DNA from: Corallium rubrum
Lineage: Eukaryota; Cnidaria; Anthozoa; Scleralcyonacea; Coralliidae
DNA: 64,000 bases
NCBI GenBank assembly: GCA_964035015.1
Contig: OZ035998.1
Span: 17,725,760 to 17,789,759, forward strand
Direction of reading: 5' to 3'
Shown here: piece after piece, positions 30,651 to 42,319 of the stretch
Position numbering within the stretch: the first letter of the stretch is position 1
Layout of the letters: each line of letters opens with the position of its first letter
Program-made: the position numbers and the translations under genes
Notes under the pieces: generated by a model
Told to the model about the DNA's origin: nothing
What the model saw: only the letters and a program-made list of their open reading frames with translations
Database searches by the model: none

Positions 30651-31106
30651 AAGATAGGAGTTAGTTACAAAAGGACTCAACGGAGGCGAGATCTTCACTT
30701 TTTCAGATTGGTTGTCACAGTTTTAAAGAAACTTGATTCTTTCCTCCGGTTCCTAATTAGTTATTTTACTTTTTATCGTGACATTGTGTCTAGAACTACC
30801 ATTTGGCAAAGTGATTTGCTGCGCCTTCTTAGGCAAAGAACTGAATCGGCCAAATCACTTTTTTTATTATGAATGTAGTTTTTGACCGCTCTATTTGGAA
30901 GTAACAGTTCATATATATGTTTGTTATTTTTTGTAATTATGATATAGGGCACTAGTTGATAACAGTGCTTTCATTTCTGTAAATAATGATTGCTTTTACC
31001 CTACTGAAATATAGATTTTCTATTTTTTATCTATCTATCTATCTAAAATAATATTTATGATAAATTTTGAATTGTGTAGGAAAGTTGTGTGTTTATTTGT
31101 TTTTAG
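30651..31106. other. Intron, no gene recognised
   Basis: Sequence upstream of the first FN3 exon. Part of it may belong to the LINE fragment. A short (TATC)n run lies near 31028-31045. Confidence 0.45.
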
Positions 31107-31394
31107 AACGCCCGGATCCTTTGAATGTCTCAATCACACACATTACACCCAGGTCAATAGCCTTAAAATGGCAAGTAATCTTCAATGGGAACAGTGAAAT
31201 ACGGTCGTTTAACCTGAGTTATGCTATGAATGGAAAGGAGGATACTTTACGATCTATGCACTTCCGTTCGAATGTAACAACCTTTACCGCAAAGTCTTTA
31301 ACGGCTTGGACATGGTATAATTTTTCCATAGCAGCAAATAATAATATTGGTACCAGTGCAATTAAATCCATCTCTGCAAAAACGTCGGAAGATA
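31107..31394 (+). CDS. FN3-domain exon 7 of the receptor gene
   Basis: Acceptor GTTTTTAG, donor GATA|GTAAGT, 288 bp, phase 1-1. Fibronectin type III features: the N-terminal RPDPLNVSI start, core Trp in IALKWQVIF, Tyr in FNLSYAMNG, and the TWYNFSIAANNNIG strand-loop near the end. This FN3 is the most diverged of the four. Confidence 0.82.
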
Positions 31395-31409
31395 GTAAGT
31401 TCTGCTGGA

Positions 31410-31630
31410 ATATATATATATATATATATATATAATATGTGTGTATGCATGTATGTATGTATGTATGTATGTATGTATGTATGTATGTATGTATGTATGT
31501 ATGTATGTATGTATGTATGTATGTATGTATGTATGTATGTATGTATGTATGTATGTATGTATGTATGTATGTATGTATGTATGTATGTATGTGTGTGTGT
31601 ATGTATGTATGTATGTATGTATGTGTGTCT
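31410..31630. repeat. (TA)n and (ATGT)n microsatellite
   Basis: A short TA run at 31410-31434 is followed by about 185 bp of ATGT units. It begins about 15 bp after the donor of exon 7. Open frames across it are artefacts. Confidence 0.97.
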
Positions 31631-31637
31631 AAACTAA

Positions 31638-31980
31638 GGGAGTGTTTACATGATTTACATGAAGCCGGCCCGAGCTCAGGCCGGACTGAGTTTTGCATTT
31701 TGGGTTTTGTTTACATGAGGCCGGTCTTAAAATTGCGCGTGGCCTTGGTTCCCATATAACGTCGGCTAAAAGGCGGGGTTTTTTTTAAGTCTGAATCAGA
31801 CTTATAGACGACTCTGTTTACATGTAAAGCCGGTCTGGAGTTATACTGGCACCTGCATGATATTAGGCCAGTGTGAACTGAATCTCAGGGTGGACTATGA
31901 AAACGATCTACAGTAAAACACTACAACCGACCTAACGCCAGTCCGGCCTGAGTTTGAGCCAGCCTCATGTAAACACTCCC
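31638..31980. repeat. MITE with GGGAGTGTTTACATGA termini
   Basis: 343 bp with perfect 16-bp inverted ends GGGAGTGTTTACATGA and TCATGTAAACACTCCC. Internal copies of GGCCGG and TTTACATG give more inverted repeats. Target duplication is unclear (CTAA on the left, CTAT on the right). Confidence 0.8.
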
Positions 31981-32479
31981 CTATATTAAACACTTATTTA
32001 CCTGCACGGAAAACTGTGGGTTTTGCGCCCCGAGACCGCTGTTGTTTTCCGAGGCGAAGCCCGGAAACACGATTTTCGACCGCCACACAAGCTCTTCAAT
32101 CAGAAAGCTAGAGGAACGTACTTTGACACATAATATATAACAAGAAACAATTAATGGATGAGGCTGAGGATGATATTGAGAATTATCCATACTGAGGACA
32201 ATGTTACCTGCCGAAGCCAAAGGCTGAGTTGCTGGTTTACCATTGTTCCGAGGCAAAATGGCACAATGGCCATTCCAAGCTCCTGTTTTAATCATTTGCA
32301 ACTCTCTTCGATGTGTCACGGGAACATGTACAATCTGAATTGATGAGTATAAAAAACGCCTCTATTACATACCTATTTAAATTTTAGCAATAATAAAACA
32401 TGAAATAACTATATCGAAATGCATTTATATACAGTAAAACTACTTTACGATAAAATTTTCGTCAATTATTACTCACATA

Positions 32480-32650
32480 TGGTATGGTATGGTATGGTAT
32501 GGTATGGTATGGTATGGTATGGTGTGGTGTGGTGTGGTGTGGTGTGGTGTAATATAACATAATATAACATAACATAACATAACATAACATAACATAACAT
32601 AACATAACATAACATAACATAACATAACATAACAAGGCATAGCACAGTAT
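32480..32650. repeat. Pentanucleotide array that changes unit
   Basis: GGTAT units (32480-32520) change abruptly to GGTGT (32521-32550) and then to AACAT/ATAAC units up to about 32640. Related CATAG and GCATA words continue at 32850-32900. Confidence 0.93.
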
Positions 32651-33049
32651 AGCATGGCATAGCATGGTACCCTGGCACAATTAAGGAATATGGGCCAGGT
32701 AAGTAAAGATTTCTGCTCCCCTATTGGTTGAGACTTTCCCGCAACCAAGGCATGCGCAGACGTACAAGTGGATTTAGCTGAATGATGCGAGATTGTAATT
32801 AGTGGTTACCTGGTCCTTATTTATTTTGAAATTGGACCAGGGTACCAGGCTAAGCATAGCATAGCATAGTATAGCATAACGTAGCATAGCATGGCATATA
32901 TGGGAGATGATGTGATAGGATTTTGTGTTTGTCATGGTATTATGTATGGTATTGTATGATGTGGTATGTTGTGGAGTGTGGTGCGACATTGTGCGTGTGG
33001 TGTGGTATTGCATCGAGATAACATAGTATTTTTTCACTTTCAAATATAG

Positions 33050-33337
33050 CTCCAACAAGTCCAGAAAATGTAAGCGTAACTTCTTTGAGTTCAACTGCGT
33101 TGAATGTGACGTGGTCTCCCCCAAAAGAGGAAAACGGTGTCATAAAAAATTACCTTATTTCCTATTATCGTGGAAAAATGAATCAGAACAAAACACTTAA
33201 TGTGTCCGCTAACTTGCGGAGTCAAATTATCACTGGACTGAAGCCATTCACTAACTACACCATCCAGATTGAAGCGTACACTTCTGCTGGTGCTGGCAAT
33301 AAAAGCGATCCTGTTGTCCGACAAACAAATGAAGCAG
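33050..33337 (+). CDS. FN3-domain exon 8 of the receptor gene
   Basis: Acceptor AATATAG, donor GCAG|GTAGAC, 288 bp, phase 1-1. FN3 features: APTSPENVSVTSL, core Trp in LNVTWSPP, GVIKNYLISYY, and the C-terminal LKPFTNYTIQIEAYTSAG. The wording is very close to exon 9 (LKPFTNYTFWVRGYTSAG), which indicates tandem domain duplication. Confidence 0.9.
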
Positions 33338-33603
33338 GTAGACACTGTTTTAGTATATTAAAGTAGTAATACAATTTCCTTTACATATTTTAAACATTTT
33401 TTGTTTGCTGCGCGCATGTGCACAGTAGACACTATGCAATACTGTAAGCTGTAAACTCTGGAAGTTATGTATTTACCAGGAAAAAAGTGGGATCTTGGGA
33501 TTCTGGATCCTGAGGAACATTTGCTAAGAGGTTAAGATTAAACAACCTAGTAATAATGTGTTACTCTGAGTGATGGACCTTATCGGACAAGTAGAGAAAA
33601 CTC
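33338..33603. other. Intron, no feature
   Basis: Short unique-looking stretch between exon 8 and the microsatellite. Confidence 0.5.
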
Positions 33604-33674
33604 TATTATTATTACTCTCTATTATTTTTATTATTATTATTGTTATTGTTATTGTTATTGTTATTGTTATTGTT

Positions 33675-33770
<96 letters not shown>

Positions 33771-33812
33771 ATTGTTATTGTTATTGTTATTATTATTATT
33801 ATTATTATTCTC
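33604..33812. repeat. (TTA)n/(TTG)n compound microsatellite
   Basis: Roughly symmetrical: ATT units at both ends, TTATTG units inside them and about 90 bp of pure GTT in the centre. Confidence 0.96.
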
Positions 33813-34867
33813 CACCTGAGTTCACTGTCCCACAATAATCATTCGAAATTAAAAAAACATTTTGGGTTCTTCGCTCGTACATGTATAAGAATTGTCACAT
33901 ATATTGTCATTCGAGGCTGTGAAGTGTTTCCTGGATTCTACCGTACCATATCCTGTTATAGCATTTGAAGATTACGAGGAACATTCAGTTCCTCGCATAC
34001 AGCGCAATGCATGCAGTGCAAGGCCAAATTTCCCATTGCTTTTGTGCACCTTTTCACGAACATTTGAAAACGCAAATTCAGGATTCGAGGAACGTTTTCT
34101 TGAAGTTAATGTGTAACTTCGGAAGCTGGGGAACTTGGGCGTATTGCTGATATTAATTCTATGTAACGTGAATGGTTGAATGCCAAAATATTTTTTGATC
34201 TGGGCTTTAATTTGTTGATATATTGACGCTTGTATTTCCAAAATGGTAATGAGGATGACGTCTATATATGTAGGCATAATTTGCATACCTAGCGTTCTGC
34301 ATGTTTCAGGAGAAATTTTATCAAATTCACATGTTAATGCCATACCTGAATAGTATATTCTATCTGTTTACCTTTTTTTTCACTCAAATCTTCAAGTGGT
34401 TTATTACTTGGTTTATTATACAATGAAAGAATGAAAGAAACAGATATGTGTGATATTTCGAAGTTTGAGGGGAGATTTCCTCGAGCATGTTTGCCCTCGC
34501 TACTTCCCCTGTAATGAGAAGAAAAGGTTGCACACTAATTTCGACCGCGCGGTGAAAGTTCGTCGTTTGTAGCACAAAAAACCCATCCGATCAACATCGT
34601 TTCCTTTCACATGTAAAGTCCGATAATTTGTCGTCCTATTCCAACCTTCAGTTTCGAAAAAATCTCCATGAATACCCTTGAAGAACACGGATTTATAAAC
34701 ATGCTAATTTCGCTTTCCTGTCAGCCATCAGTTCAGGGGGCCCCTGTGAGGTGCTTTTTAACAGCCGTGTCGCGTCTGATAGTGCGAGAAAGCGATCGTT
34801 AAAATCGTTAAAAGTACCGCGCCCGCAGGAGGTGCTGCACACAACGTGAAATTGGGCTGCCTGCCCA

Positions 34868-34868
<1 letters not shown>
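33813..34868. other. Intron, no gene recognised
   Basis: No exon with a domain was seen. Short frames on both strands have no recognisable motif. Confidence 0.45.
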
Positions 34869-34940
<72 letters not shown>

Positions 34941-34987
34941 TACATATATACATATATACATACATATATACATACATATATACATAC

Positions 34988-35060
<73 letters not shown>
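34869..35060. repeat. (TA)n microsatellite with TACA variants
   Basis: About 190 bp, with ACATATATAC units in the middle and pure TA on both sides. Confidence 0.97.
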
Positions 35061-35061
<1 letters not shown>

Positions 35062-35793
35062 CCTTGACGAGTGAAATATCGTATGGCGTTAGCCAGAAGT
35101 AAAATACTAAAGGTTGAAGTATTGAGATGTTGAGGTTTTTAACCCCTTGACTACCATGCAGGGCTATTCCCTTGACGAGTAAAATTGTCTCGCGTTAGCC
35201 AGAGTAAAGTGCTAAAGGTACGTCTACACGCGTGCTTGAGAGTCAAAGCGTTAAAGTTAAAGTCATTCAACTCTGTTAGCTGTTAGTTGTTAGCTCCGGA
35301 AGGTGCTGGCATCGCAGTTGTTATAGCTGTTATGTACACGTTAATTAAGCAATTCAGTCACAAGAAACAAAGTTAACTTATTTTCCTTTTCTCTTTGGAT
35401 GCAATTAGAGAGATTCTTGGTCGGGGAAAATTCTGAGTGTTATAATGTCTACATTTCACACCAAACCGAGACCAGTTGCGAGTTGCGACATATCCATGTA
35501 ATTCGTATTCAAGAAATAATGTAGTCATTCTCGTTTTCAATGCTTTTTAAACCACGATATGCCTTAATTAAAGTTAAAAATAAAATGCGCTACCTATACT
35601 CAAGACGACGGTGGTCAAAAGCATTATATACGAGAAATAGCTACGTCATTTATATGTCGGATACGATAAATGATATACTCCACAATACCAAATACTAAAC
35701 GATTTTTATTTAAAACTGATTTATATTTTGACAGCAGTTACTTTTGCATGAATGACGTAAAAATATATCTTGTTTCAAATTGTTTTCTTTTAG
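35061..35793. other. Intron with GGCGTTAGCCAGA repeat words
   Basis: Two imperfect copies of a unit with CCTTGACGAGT, GCGTTAGCCAGA and TACTAAAGG occur at about 35062-35115 and 35170-35220. A related unit lies at about 60010-60055. It is a small dispersed repeat. The rest is featureless. Confidence 0.55.
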
Positions 35794-36084
35794 TGCCATC
35801 GGAACCCTTGGATTTGAAATCCACCGTTTTGTCAAATACTTCTATAAATGTAACGTGGTCCGCTCCAAAGTATAAATATGGTATCATTCTAGGCTACTAC
35901 GTTTTCTACAAAGAAACAACGACACGCAATTCTCCTTTACATGGCCCAGTACATACCAATGACAGTGTTGCTCAAATTAATCATCTTAAGCCGTTTACCA
36001 ATTATACTTTCTGGGTGCGAGGTTACACTTCTGCTGGGCGAGGAAATAGAAGCATGGCGATAAGTAACATGACCAGTGAAGGAA
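35794..36084 (+). CDS. FN3-domain exon 9 of the receptor gene
   Basis: Acceptor CTTTTAG, donor GGAA|GTAAGT, 291 bp, phase 1-1. FN3 features: PSEPLDLKSTVL, core Trp in INVTWSAPK, GIILGYYVFYK, and LKPFTNYTFWVRGYTSAGRG. Confidence 0.9.
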
Positions 36085-36393
36085 GTAAGTAATTCTTCTC
36101 TTGTTGTCTTGATTTCTTAGGAATGTTCATTATATATAAAGTACATATTTTTCCGTGCAATTAATACGACAAATAAAACTCAAATTTTCAAAAGTTTCAA
36201 ATTTTCGAGGTTCTCATTAGCCATACGATATTTCTTCACTAGTGAGATATTGTCGCTTCCGCTTTCTGATCAATCTTGTGCCAGAGATGTGAAGGGTGTG
36301 AATACTGTTAACAAAGCGAGTCTCTCTTATTGACTGTGGTCTGAACAACCTTGTCAAGCTTGTTGCAAAGCTGAACTTATCCTCTATATTTAA

Positions 36394-36686
36394 AGGGTAT
36401 TGGCAATAAAAATTAAATTTGTTCCATTTGAAAGAATCCGTCAAATGGTTTCTAGCTCATAAAGTCATCAGGTTGGCAAGACAAAAATTTCACTTTACCC
36501 TGCTTATGTCGTCACATGCATAATTTTGCATATCGAAAATAATTCCAAGATGGCGGACAGCACGCTGCCTTTGGCCGAAATATTTCCAAAACCAAAACAA
36601 ATACGGAAACATTGTAAAAGGTCTTCTTATACCATTCGACGAGATCTTTCAAATGAGATAAACTTAATTTTTATTGCCAATACCCT
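36394..36686. repeat. MITE with TTAA target duplication
   Basis: 293 bp with termini AGGGTATTGGCAATAAAAAT and its inverse, flanked on both sides by TTAA. TTAA duplication is characteristic of piggyBac and Kolobok superfamilies. Confidence 0.85.
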
Positions 36687-37714
36687 TTAATCTTGTTTTA
36701 GCATCCAAGTTGTGGGATAATAATTTGTCTTTGCGCATGTGTCCATTCTTTTGTTTATTTCCTTTTATATAATTAACAATTGTACCATGAGCTCGAGTCG
36801 TATATGAGCTCATAGCCAACGAGGTGTAAAGCATCGAGTAGGCTATTAGTCATATACGACGAGAGGGAATGGTATAATTGTTTTATATACCGAAAACATT
36901 TATAAAAATAAAGAAAAACTGTTAATTCATAACAGAAATGAAACGCGCGCTTGAAAAAAATCAAACTTCCACCACCCATATTTCCACCATGCGCAATTAT
37001 ACCTTCTTTACATAGCAAGGTTTCCCTTGATTGGAGTTCAAAACAGTCTCGAAAAAACTGTTTGAGAGCTCTTAGAGTTTAAAAAAGCGTTGGAAAGATC
37101 GTATATGATGGCTTAAACAGCTCATGATTGTTAAAATGCTAGTCAGTGGTTCTCTATACTTATGGACATGTAAAGATTTAACATTTAAAAACGTTATCAA
37201 AAAGCCGGAAACGTTCGGAAAAACTACACTTTGTTGATTTACAGTCTTTATATAGCATACAAGTAACATAATTTACATTTATTTCTTAAGGAAAATATAT
37301 TTTACTGGTTACTACATTAATAGGTATACGTATGTTCTCGACTTGTATTAGGTCTAGCTTTGAACAAAACATTGTCAACTTGGTAATTTAATAAATGTGG
37401 GAAGGTTTTGTAAAGCACTCAACTGACTTTTTCAGTAGATTTTTTCGTTTAATTAGTAATTTTTCTATTTTGGGTTATGTGTTATTTGTTGACGGTTAGT
37501 TTTTACTCATTTCAGTATTTTCCCTGCTGCTGCAGTTTAGAATTAACAGCCAGTTTTATCTGTAATTAAGTACACTAGTCTGACTGAAAAACTCATGCCG
37601 CCATCTTGTTTTTTATCACTAATGATATATGAGCTGGCTAGTAACAGAACCAATGAGATTGCAGAACAGCTCATATATAGTGAGTATAGCTGTAATATAT
37701 ATAGGAGGTGATTG
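36687..37714. other. Intron, no gene recognised
   Basis: AT-rich. Two weakly palindromic patches carry GAGCTCATA/TATGAGCTC near 36786-36812. No exon was seen. Confidence 0.45.
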
Positions 37715-38525
37715 GGTATATTAGAATTAATATTGGGCATTTCACTCGATTACAGATGTTCTAGGGATTTTAGGTGAAGGAAAATTCGAGAGCAGGATAC
37801 ATACATTTTAAGACCAAACCGGGACCAGTTGCGAAAAATGCAACTACACAGGCCTTCCGGCAGGAATTGAACCCACGACCTTGCGATTCTAGTGCAGTGC
37901 TCTGACCACTGAGCCACGGAGGCCGTTGCCGAGAGCTTGATCGTGAGTTCTGTATATATTAAGGTGGTAATGCCAGGAGATAATTGGGTATATTAGAATT
38001 AATATTGGGCATTTCACTCGATTACAGATGTTCTAGGGATTTTAGGTGAAGGAAAATTCGAGAGCAGGATACATACATTTTAAGACCAAACCGGGACCAG
38101 TTGCGAAAAATGCAACAACACTGCTCTCGAATTTTCCTTCACCTAAATTCCCTAGAACATCTGTAATCGAGTGAAATGCCCAATATTAATTCTAATATAC
38201 CCAATTATCTCCTGGCATTACCACCTTCATATATACAGAACTCACGATCAAGCTCTCGGCAACGGCCTCCGTGGCTCAGTGGTCAGAGCATTGCACTGGA
38301 ATCGCAAGGTCGTGGGTTCAATTCCTGCCGGAAGGCCTGTGTAGTTGCATTTTTCGCAACTGGTCCCGGTTTGGTCTTAAAATGTATGTATCCTGCTCTC
38401 GAATTTTCCTTCACCTAAAATCCCTAGAACATCTGTAATCGAGTGAAATGCCCAATATTAATTCTAATATACCCAATTATCTCCTGGCATTACCACCTTA
38501 ATATATACAGAACTCGCGATCAAGC
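37715..38525. repeat. tRNA-derived SINE cluster
   Basis: Two SINE copies lie head to head. The minus-strand copy has its tRNA-like head at 37924-37851, and the plus-strand copy has it at 38264-38337. Each head starts GGCCTCCGTGGCTCAGTGG (A box) and carries GGTTCAATTCC (B box). Bodies share CGCAACTGGTCCCGGTTTGG and end in ATTACCACCTTAATATA. A tail fragment alone also occurs near 46975-47005. The two copies can fold into a long hairpin. Confidence 0.88.
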
Positions 38526-40066
38526 CACAGAATAAGGATCAACCAGAAGTCCAACTCTCTGTCGGCACCTTTGATGTAAGCGTCCTCGGGAAATGTCGGC
38601 CTCGCGATCCCGGCGCCATTTTGAAAGTAAGTGCAACCGGGAAATTATCCCCCTCGTCCTTACGACCCTCGGGCTCCTGTAGTCAATTACTCTTGGCCTT
38701 CTTGTGACCTTTTAATTAACTTTATATTGTTATCTATATATATAAATAATATTTAGTTAAGTAAATAAATAATTTACTTTAGAAAACGATTCTTTGAAGA
38801 TAGAATTCTTTGACCACGACCTTATTAAAACTTCAGTGAGCGGATACTACGGGTAAAAGTCCGTGGCAAAAAAAGTCCTGCACTCATGAAGCGGGTTTTA
38901 CATTTCTCGATTTTGCCGACATTTGTTTATAGAAAAAGATTGCTAACAATTTCGGAACTACGCATTGTTGAAATACATCGAGTACGTATGTTGTTATAAA
39001 TTTTATAAGCTTTCATTTGGTATATAATTAGTGTTACCTGTAACTTTTTAAAATGTTCAAAATGTTCTCACCATTGTTCGTAAAATAAGAATTGCATAAT
39101 GAGAAATGGACTCCTCACAAGTGTTATAGAATTTTGGATTTTGTTTTTAAATACTAAACGCACAGCCCTGAACAAGATATTAAACAAAGGGTACTGTCAA
39201 GTGCTATTCATGTCAGAACTTTTAATTTTCTTGCTGGGAAGTATTTTAAAATATGAAAAAAACATTATTATTTTGACGTGGACCGTCTGAAATGGATGAA
39301 TTTCTTAACTTTGTTTTGCCTTTTGTTGTTTTGGTGTTTGCTATAACCTCAGAAAGACTTCTGGCATGAAGCTAAGATATTTCTTGAACAGAAGCTAATT
39401 CAAATACGAAAGGAGTGGAAACGTTTGCAGATTTCTAGTTGAAGTTGAAAACGTTTTTGGTGCAAATTAGTGATCATACCTTTTGAATATATGAAAAAAT
39501 ATTGAAACTTTTATGGTCAATGGTCAGAACATTTTGAACATTTTAAAAAGTTACAGGTAACACTATGATTTGAACTATATACCGAATGAAAGCTTATAAA
39601 ATTTCTACTCAACATACGTACTCGATGTGTTTCAACAATGCGTAGTTCCGAAATTTTTAGCCATCTTTCTCTATAAACAAGTGTGTCGGTATCATCCAGA
39701 AATGTAAAACTCAGCTTCGTGAGTACAGGACTTTTTGGCCACGGACTTTTACCCGTAGTACCCGCGTACTGAAGTTTTAATAACCTCGTGGTCAAAGAAT
39801 TTCATCTCCAACGAAATGTTTTCTAAAGTAAATTACTTATTACTTAATAAATATTATTTATATATGTATAGATAACAATATAAAGTTAAATAAAAGGTCA
39901 CAAGAAGGCCAAGGGTAATTGACTACAGGAGCCCGAGGGTCGTAAGGACGAGGGGGATAATTTCCCGGTTGCACTTACTTTCAAAATGGCGGACTGGCGC
40001 ATGCGCATAAAAATAATGGGACACTTTTTTCCGCGAGTTGGACTTCTGGTTGATCCTTATTCTGTG
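38526..40066. mobile_element. 1.5-kb foldback element inside a SINE
   Basis: Long inverted arms of about 540 bp begin CACAGAATAAGGATCAACC and end with the inverse at 40066. Arm landmarks are CTCCTGTAGTCAATTAC, TTTTACCCGTAGTA-type words and GTTACAGGTAACAC. The loop is about 450 bp and has no recognisable frame. It is flanked by ATCAAGC on both sides (38519-38525 and 40067-40073), which splits a SINE unit cleanly. The arms have diverged noticeably from each other, so the element is not young. Confidence 0.85.
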
Positions 40067-40245
40067 ATCAAGCTCTCGGCAACGGCCTCCGTGGCTCAGT
40101 GGTCAGAGCATTGCACTAGAATCGCAAGGTCGTGGGTTCAATTCCTGCCGGAAGGCCTGTGTAGTTGCATTTTTCGCAACTGGTCCCGGTTTGGTCTTAA
40201 AATGTATGTATCCTGCTCTCGAATTTTCCTTCACCTAAAATCCCT
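40067..40245 (+). repeat. tRNA-derived SINE, part after the foldback
   Basis: The tRNA-like head at 40084-40157 and body match the plus-strand copy at 38264. It is the continuation of the SINE tandem interrupted by the foldback element and ends in a TA-rich tail. Confidence 0.85.
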
Positions 40246-40333
40246 ATAATATATATATATATATATAATATATATATAGCAACTTTCAACTTTTTGTTGT
40301 GTTTTTCTCATATATTGAGATCTTTTCTCATAG

Positions 40334-40621
40334 TTCCTACAGAACCCCGAAATCTATCGAAAGGTGATTTTAATAGCACTTCAATATCTCTGTCCTGGTC
40401 TGAACCCGAGAACCTTCGTGGAATATTAACCAAATATGTCATTCACTACCGTAAAAAAGGAAAGGAGGAAAACTATTTTATCAAAACGTCTGGCAAAAAT
40501 ACGCATTGGACAATCACTTCATTAGAATCCTACACTGAATACGACGTTTACGTACAAGCTTTTACCTCTGCAGGGGGTGGAGATTGGAGCGAACTTTTAA
40601 CAGCAGGAACGGATGTTGGAG
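40334..40621 (+). CDS. FN3-domain exon 10 of the receptor gene
   Basis: Acceptor TCTCATAG, donor GGAG|GTAGGA, 288 bp, phase 1-1. FN3 features: PTEPRNLSKGDF, core Trp in ISLSWSEPE, GILTKYVIHYRKKG, and LESYTEYDVYVQAFTSAGGG. A MITE terminus starts 15 bp after the donor. The next recognisable exon is almost 20 kb away. Confidence 0.9.
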
Positions 40622-40636
40622 GTAGGATAACGTATT

Positions 40637-41306
40637 GGTGGTGTCCACCTTACGTCATTGTCACCATGTTGGATGAATTTCAACCTCGTCCCCACGGCAT
40701 TTTGCCTCCACGTTGGGAGGTCGGCGAAAATGGCCCTGGCATAGGCTGGTCACGTGACACCCAGAATTTTGGGGTGTCTTGGCAAGAAAATTTATGCGGT
40801 CTTTGTGTTTCGTTTTTGTATAATACGTATACATGAATAAGAAATAAGAAATATTTAACGCTCTGCCGAATCACTCATGTGAACCTTTATCATGAATGCA
40901 ACTGGCTAGCATTATTCATCATGATCATACTCCCCACGATTATCCAGGATACATTTAAATGTCGGGAAGAAACATATATCTAATGTTGATCTTGACTTTA
41001 ACCAAAGCTATCGTTACAACTCTTTGGATGAACTTCGCAGAGTGGATTTATTGCAATTCATATTTTGATGAATAAATTACACTGTATCTGAATTAATCAA
41101 GTTTTTAAACCGGCCAATCCGATTATAGAATCGACCAGCCGATGCCAGGGCCATTTTCGCCGACCTCCCAACGTGGAGGCAAAATGCCCTGGGGACGAGG
41201 TTGGATGAATTTGACAAACGTTTTTCATCATCTGCAATTATAATTCCATCCAACATGGCGGATATATCTTTTTCCCTTTAATTTCAGTGGATTGGTTGCA
41301 CACCAC
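40637..41306. repeat. MITE, GGTGGTGTCC family, long copy
   Basis: Ends GGTGGTGTCCACC and TTGCACACCAC. It contains a second inverted repeat: CCTCGTCCCCACGGCATTTT near 40685 and its near-inverse near 41180-41200. That points to a nested palindromic insertion relative to the 139-bp copy at 20580. Confidence 0.75.
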
Positions 41307-42207
41307 TTATACCAAGCATAACGTCTCTGTAGTTTAGCACCTATTATATATTATGGTTGTTAATTAACTGTTAATTAACCTTGACGAATACTCAGACAAT
41401 TGCGCAGTCAGAGTTTACGCAATCTCGCTAAGGGATCGTTCATGGGTGATTTTATGTCACGAAACTGTTATTACGGCTATTTGAGAAATACAAAATGACA
41501 AGGCAACGCAAGATTGCCTTCCTTTTTTCTGTATAAAGTATAACACACAGGGTATTTTAATTCTTTTTTGCAGTCAAAGAAAAATTTTCGTGACATAAAA
41601 TCAGCCCGGCGCTAGCCCGCCTCATGGGTAAACCAACCACCACTCAGAGCCAATTAGTGTCAAATCTTCCACACTCTCTCATGTCGATGTGAAAGACAAT
41701 GAGCGTAAAGCTGTTTCGCATAGAGTAGTTCTAGAGATAGCAAGTCCTGCTGTTTTCTTTTTCAGAGTTAACCCTCGTCCGTATAATATCCTGTTCAAGC
41801 AATTGTTTCTACCTTATATTTATGTAGTAAAGTACTGCATAGTAAGCTCATTCGCAATTCAAAATATTTGCCTGTCTGTTGGTCTCGTATAAGAATTGTT
41901 TTCTTAATAATTTATTCTTCCAATCTTAATAATAATCCTTATAAAAATGTGCAAATAAATGCTGCTTTGGCGTATCTTTTTGTCGCTTAACCGAACTTAA
42001 TCACACTGCTCTTGTGATTATTTAATCTTTTTGAAACGAATTATGTAGTCAGTCGTACTTGCCACATACTTCTTCCTATATTTTCCCCTTAAAATAATGT
42101 AAATTATGCATTTAAATTATTCATTATATTTTGCATAATTTGTTTAATTATCTTGATCAGTGAAGTCTATATAGACCTTATTCATAAATGGCCGTGGGAT
42201 TAATATT
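41307..42207. other. Intron, no gene recognised
   Basis: AT-rich, featureless apart from short TTAATTAAC palindromes near 41363. Confidence 0.45.
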
Positions 42208-42319
42208 CTTTTATGTACATATAAATTAGCCCCTCTGAACTCGTTTTCATGTGCGAAATTCAAAAGAATCTTTACTCTAAAACGAGGTCAGAGGGACTAA
42301 TTTATATGCACATAAAAGG
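42208..42319. repeat. 112-bp hairpin (MITE-like)
   Basis: Arms CTTTTATGTACATATAAATT and its near-inverse AATTTATATGCACATAAAAG, with CCCTCTGA/TCAGAGGG further in. Confidence 0.85.

Noticed and set aside
31219..31759. Met-Tyr-Val-Cys and Ile-His-Thr-Tyr repeat frames
   Set aside because: Translation of the ATGT microsatellite; the minus-strand frame merely runs through FN3 exon 7 in antisense.
37851..40157. Three functional tRNA genes
   Set aside because: The tRNA-like heads are fused to a shared SINE body, have imperfect acceptor and anticodon stems and no terminator directly after the 3' end.
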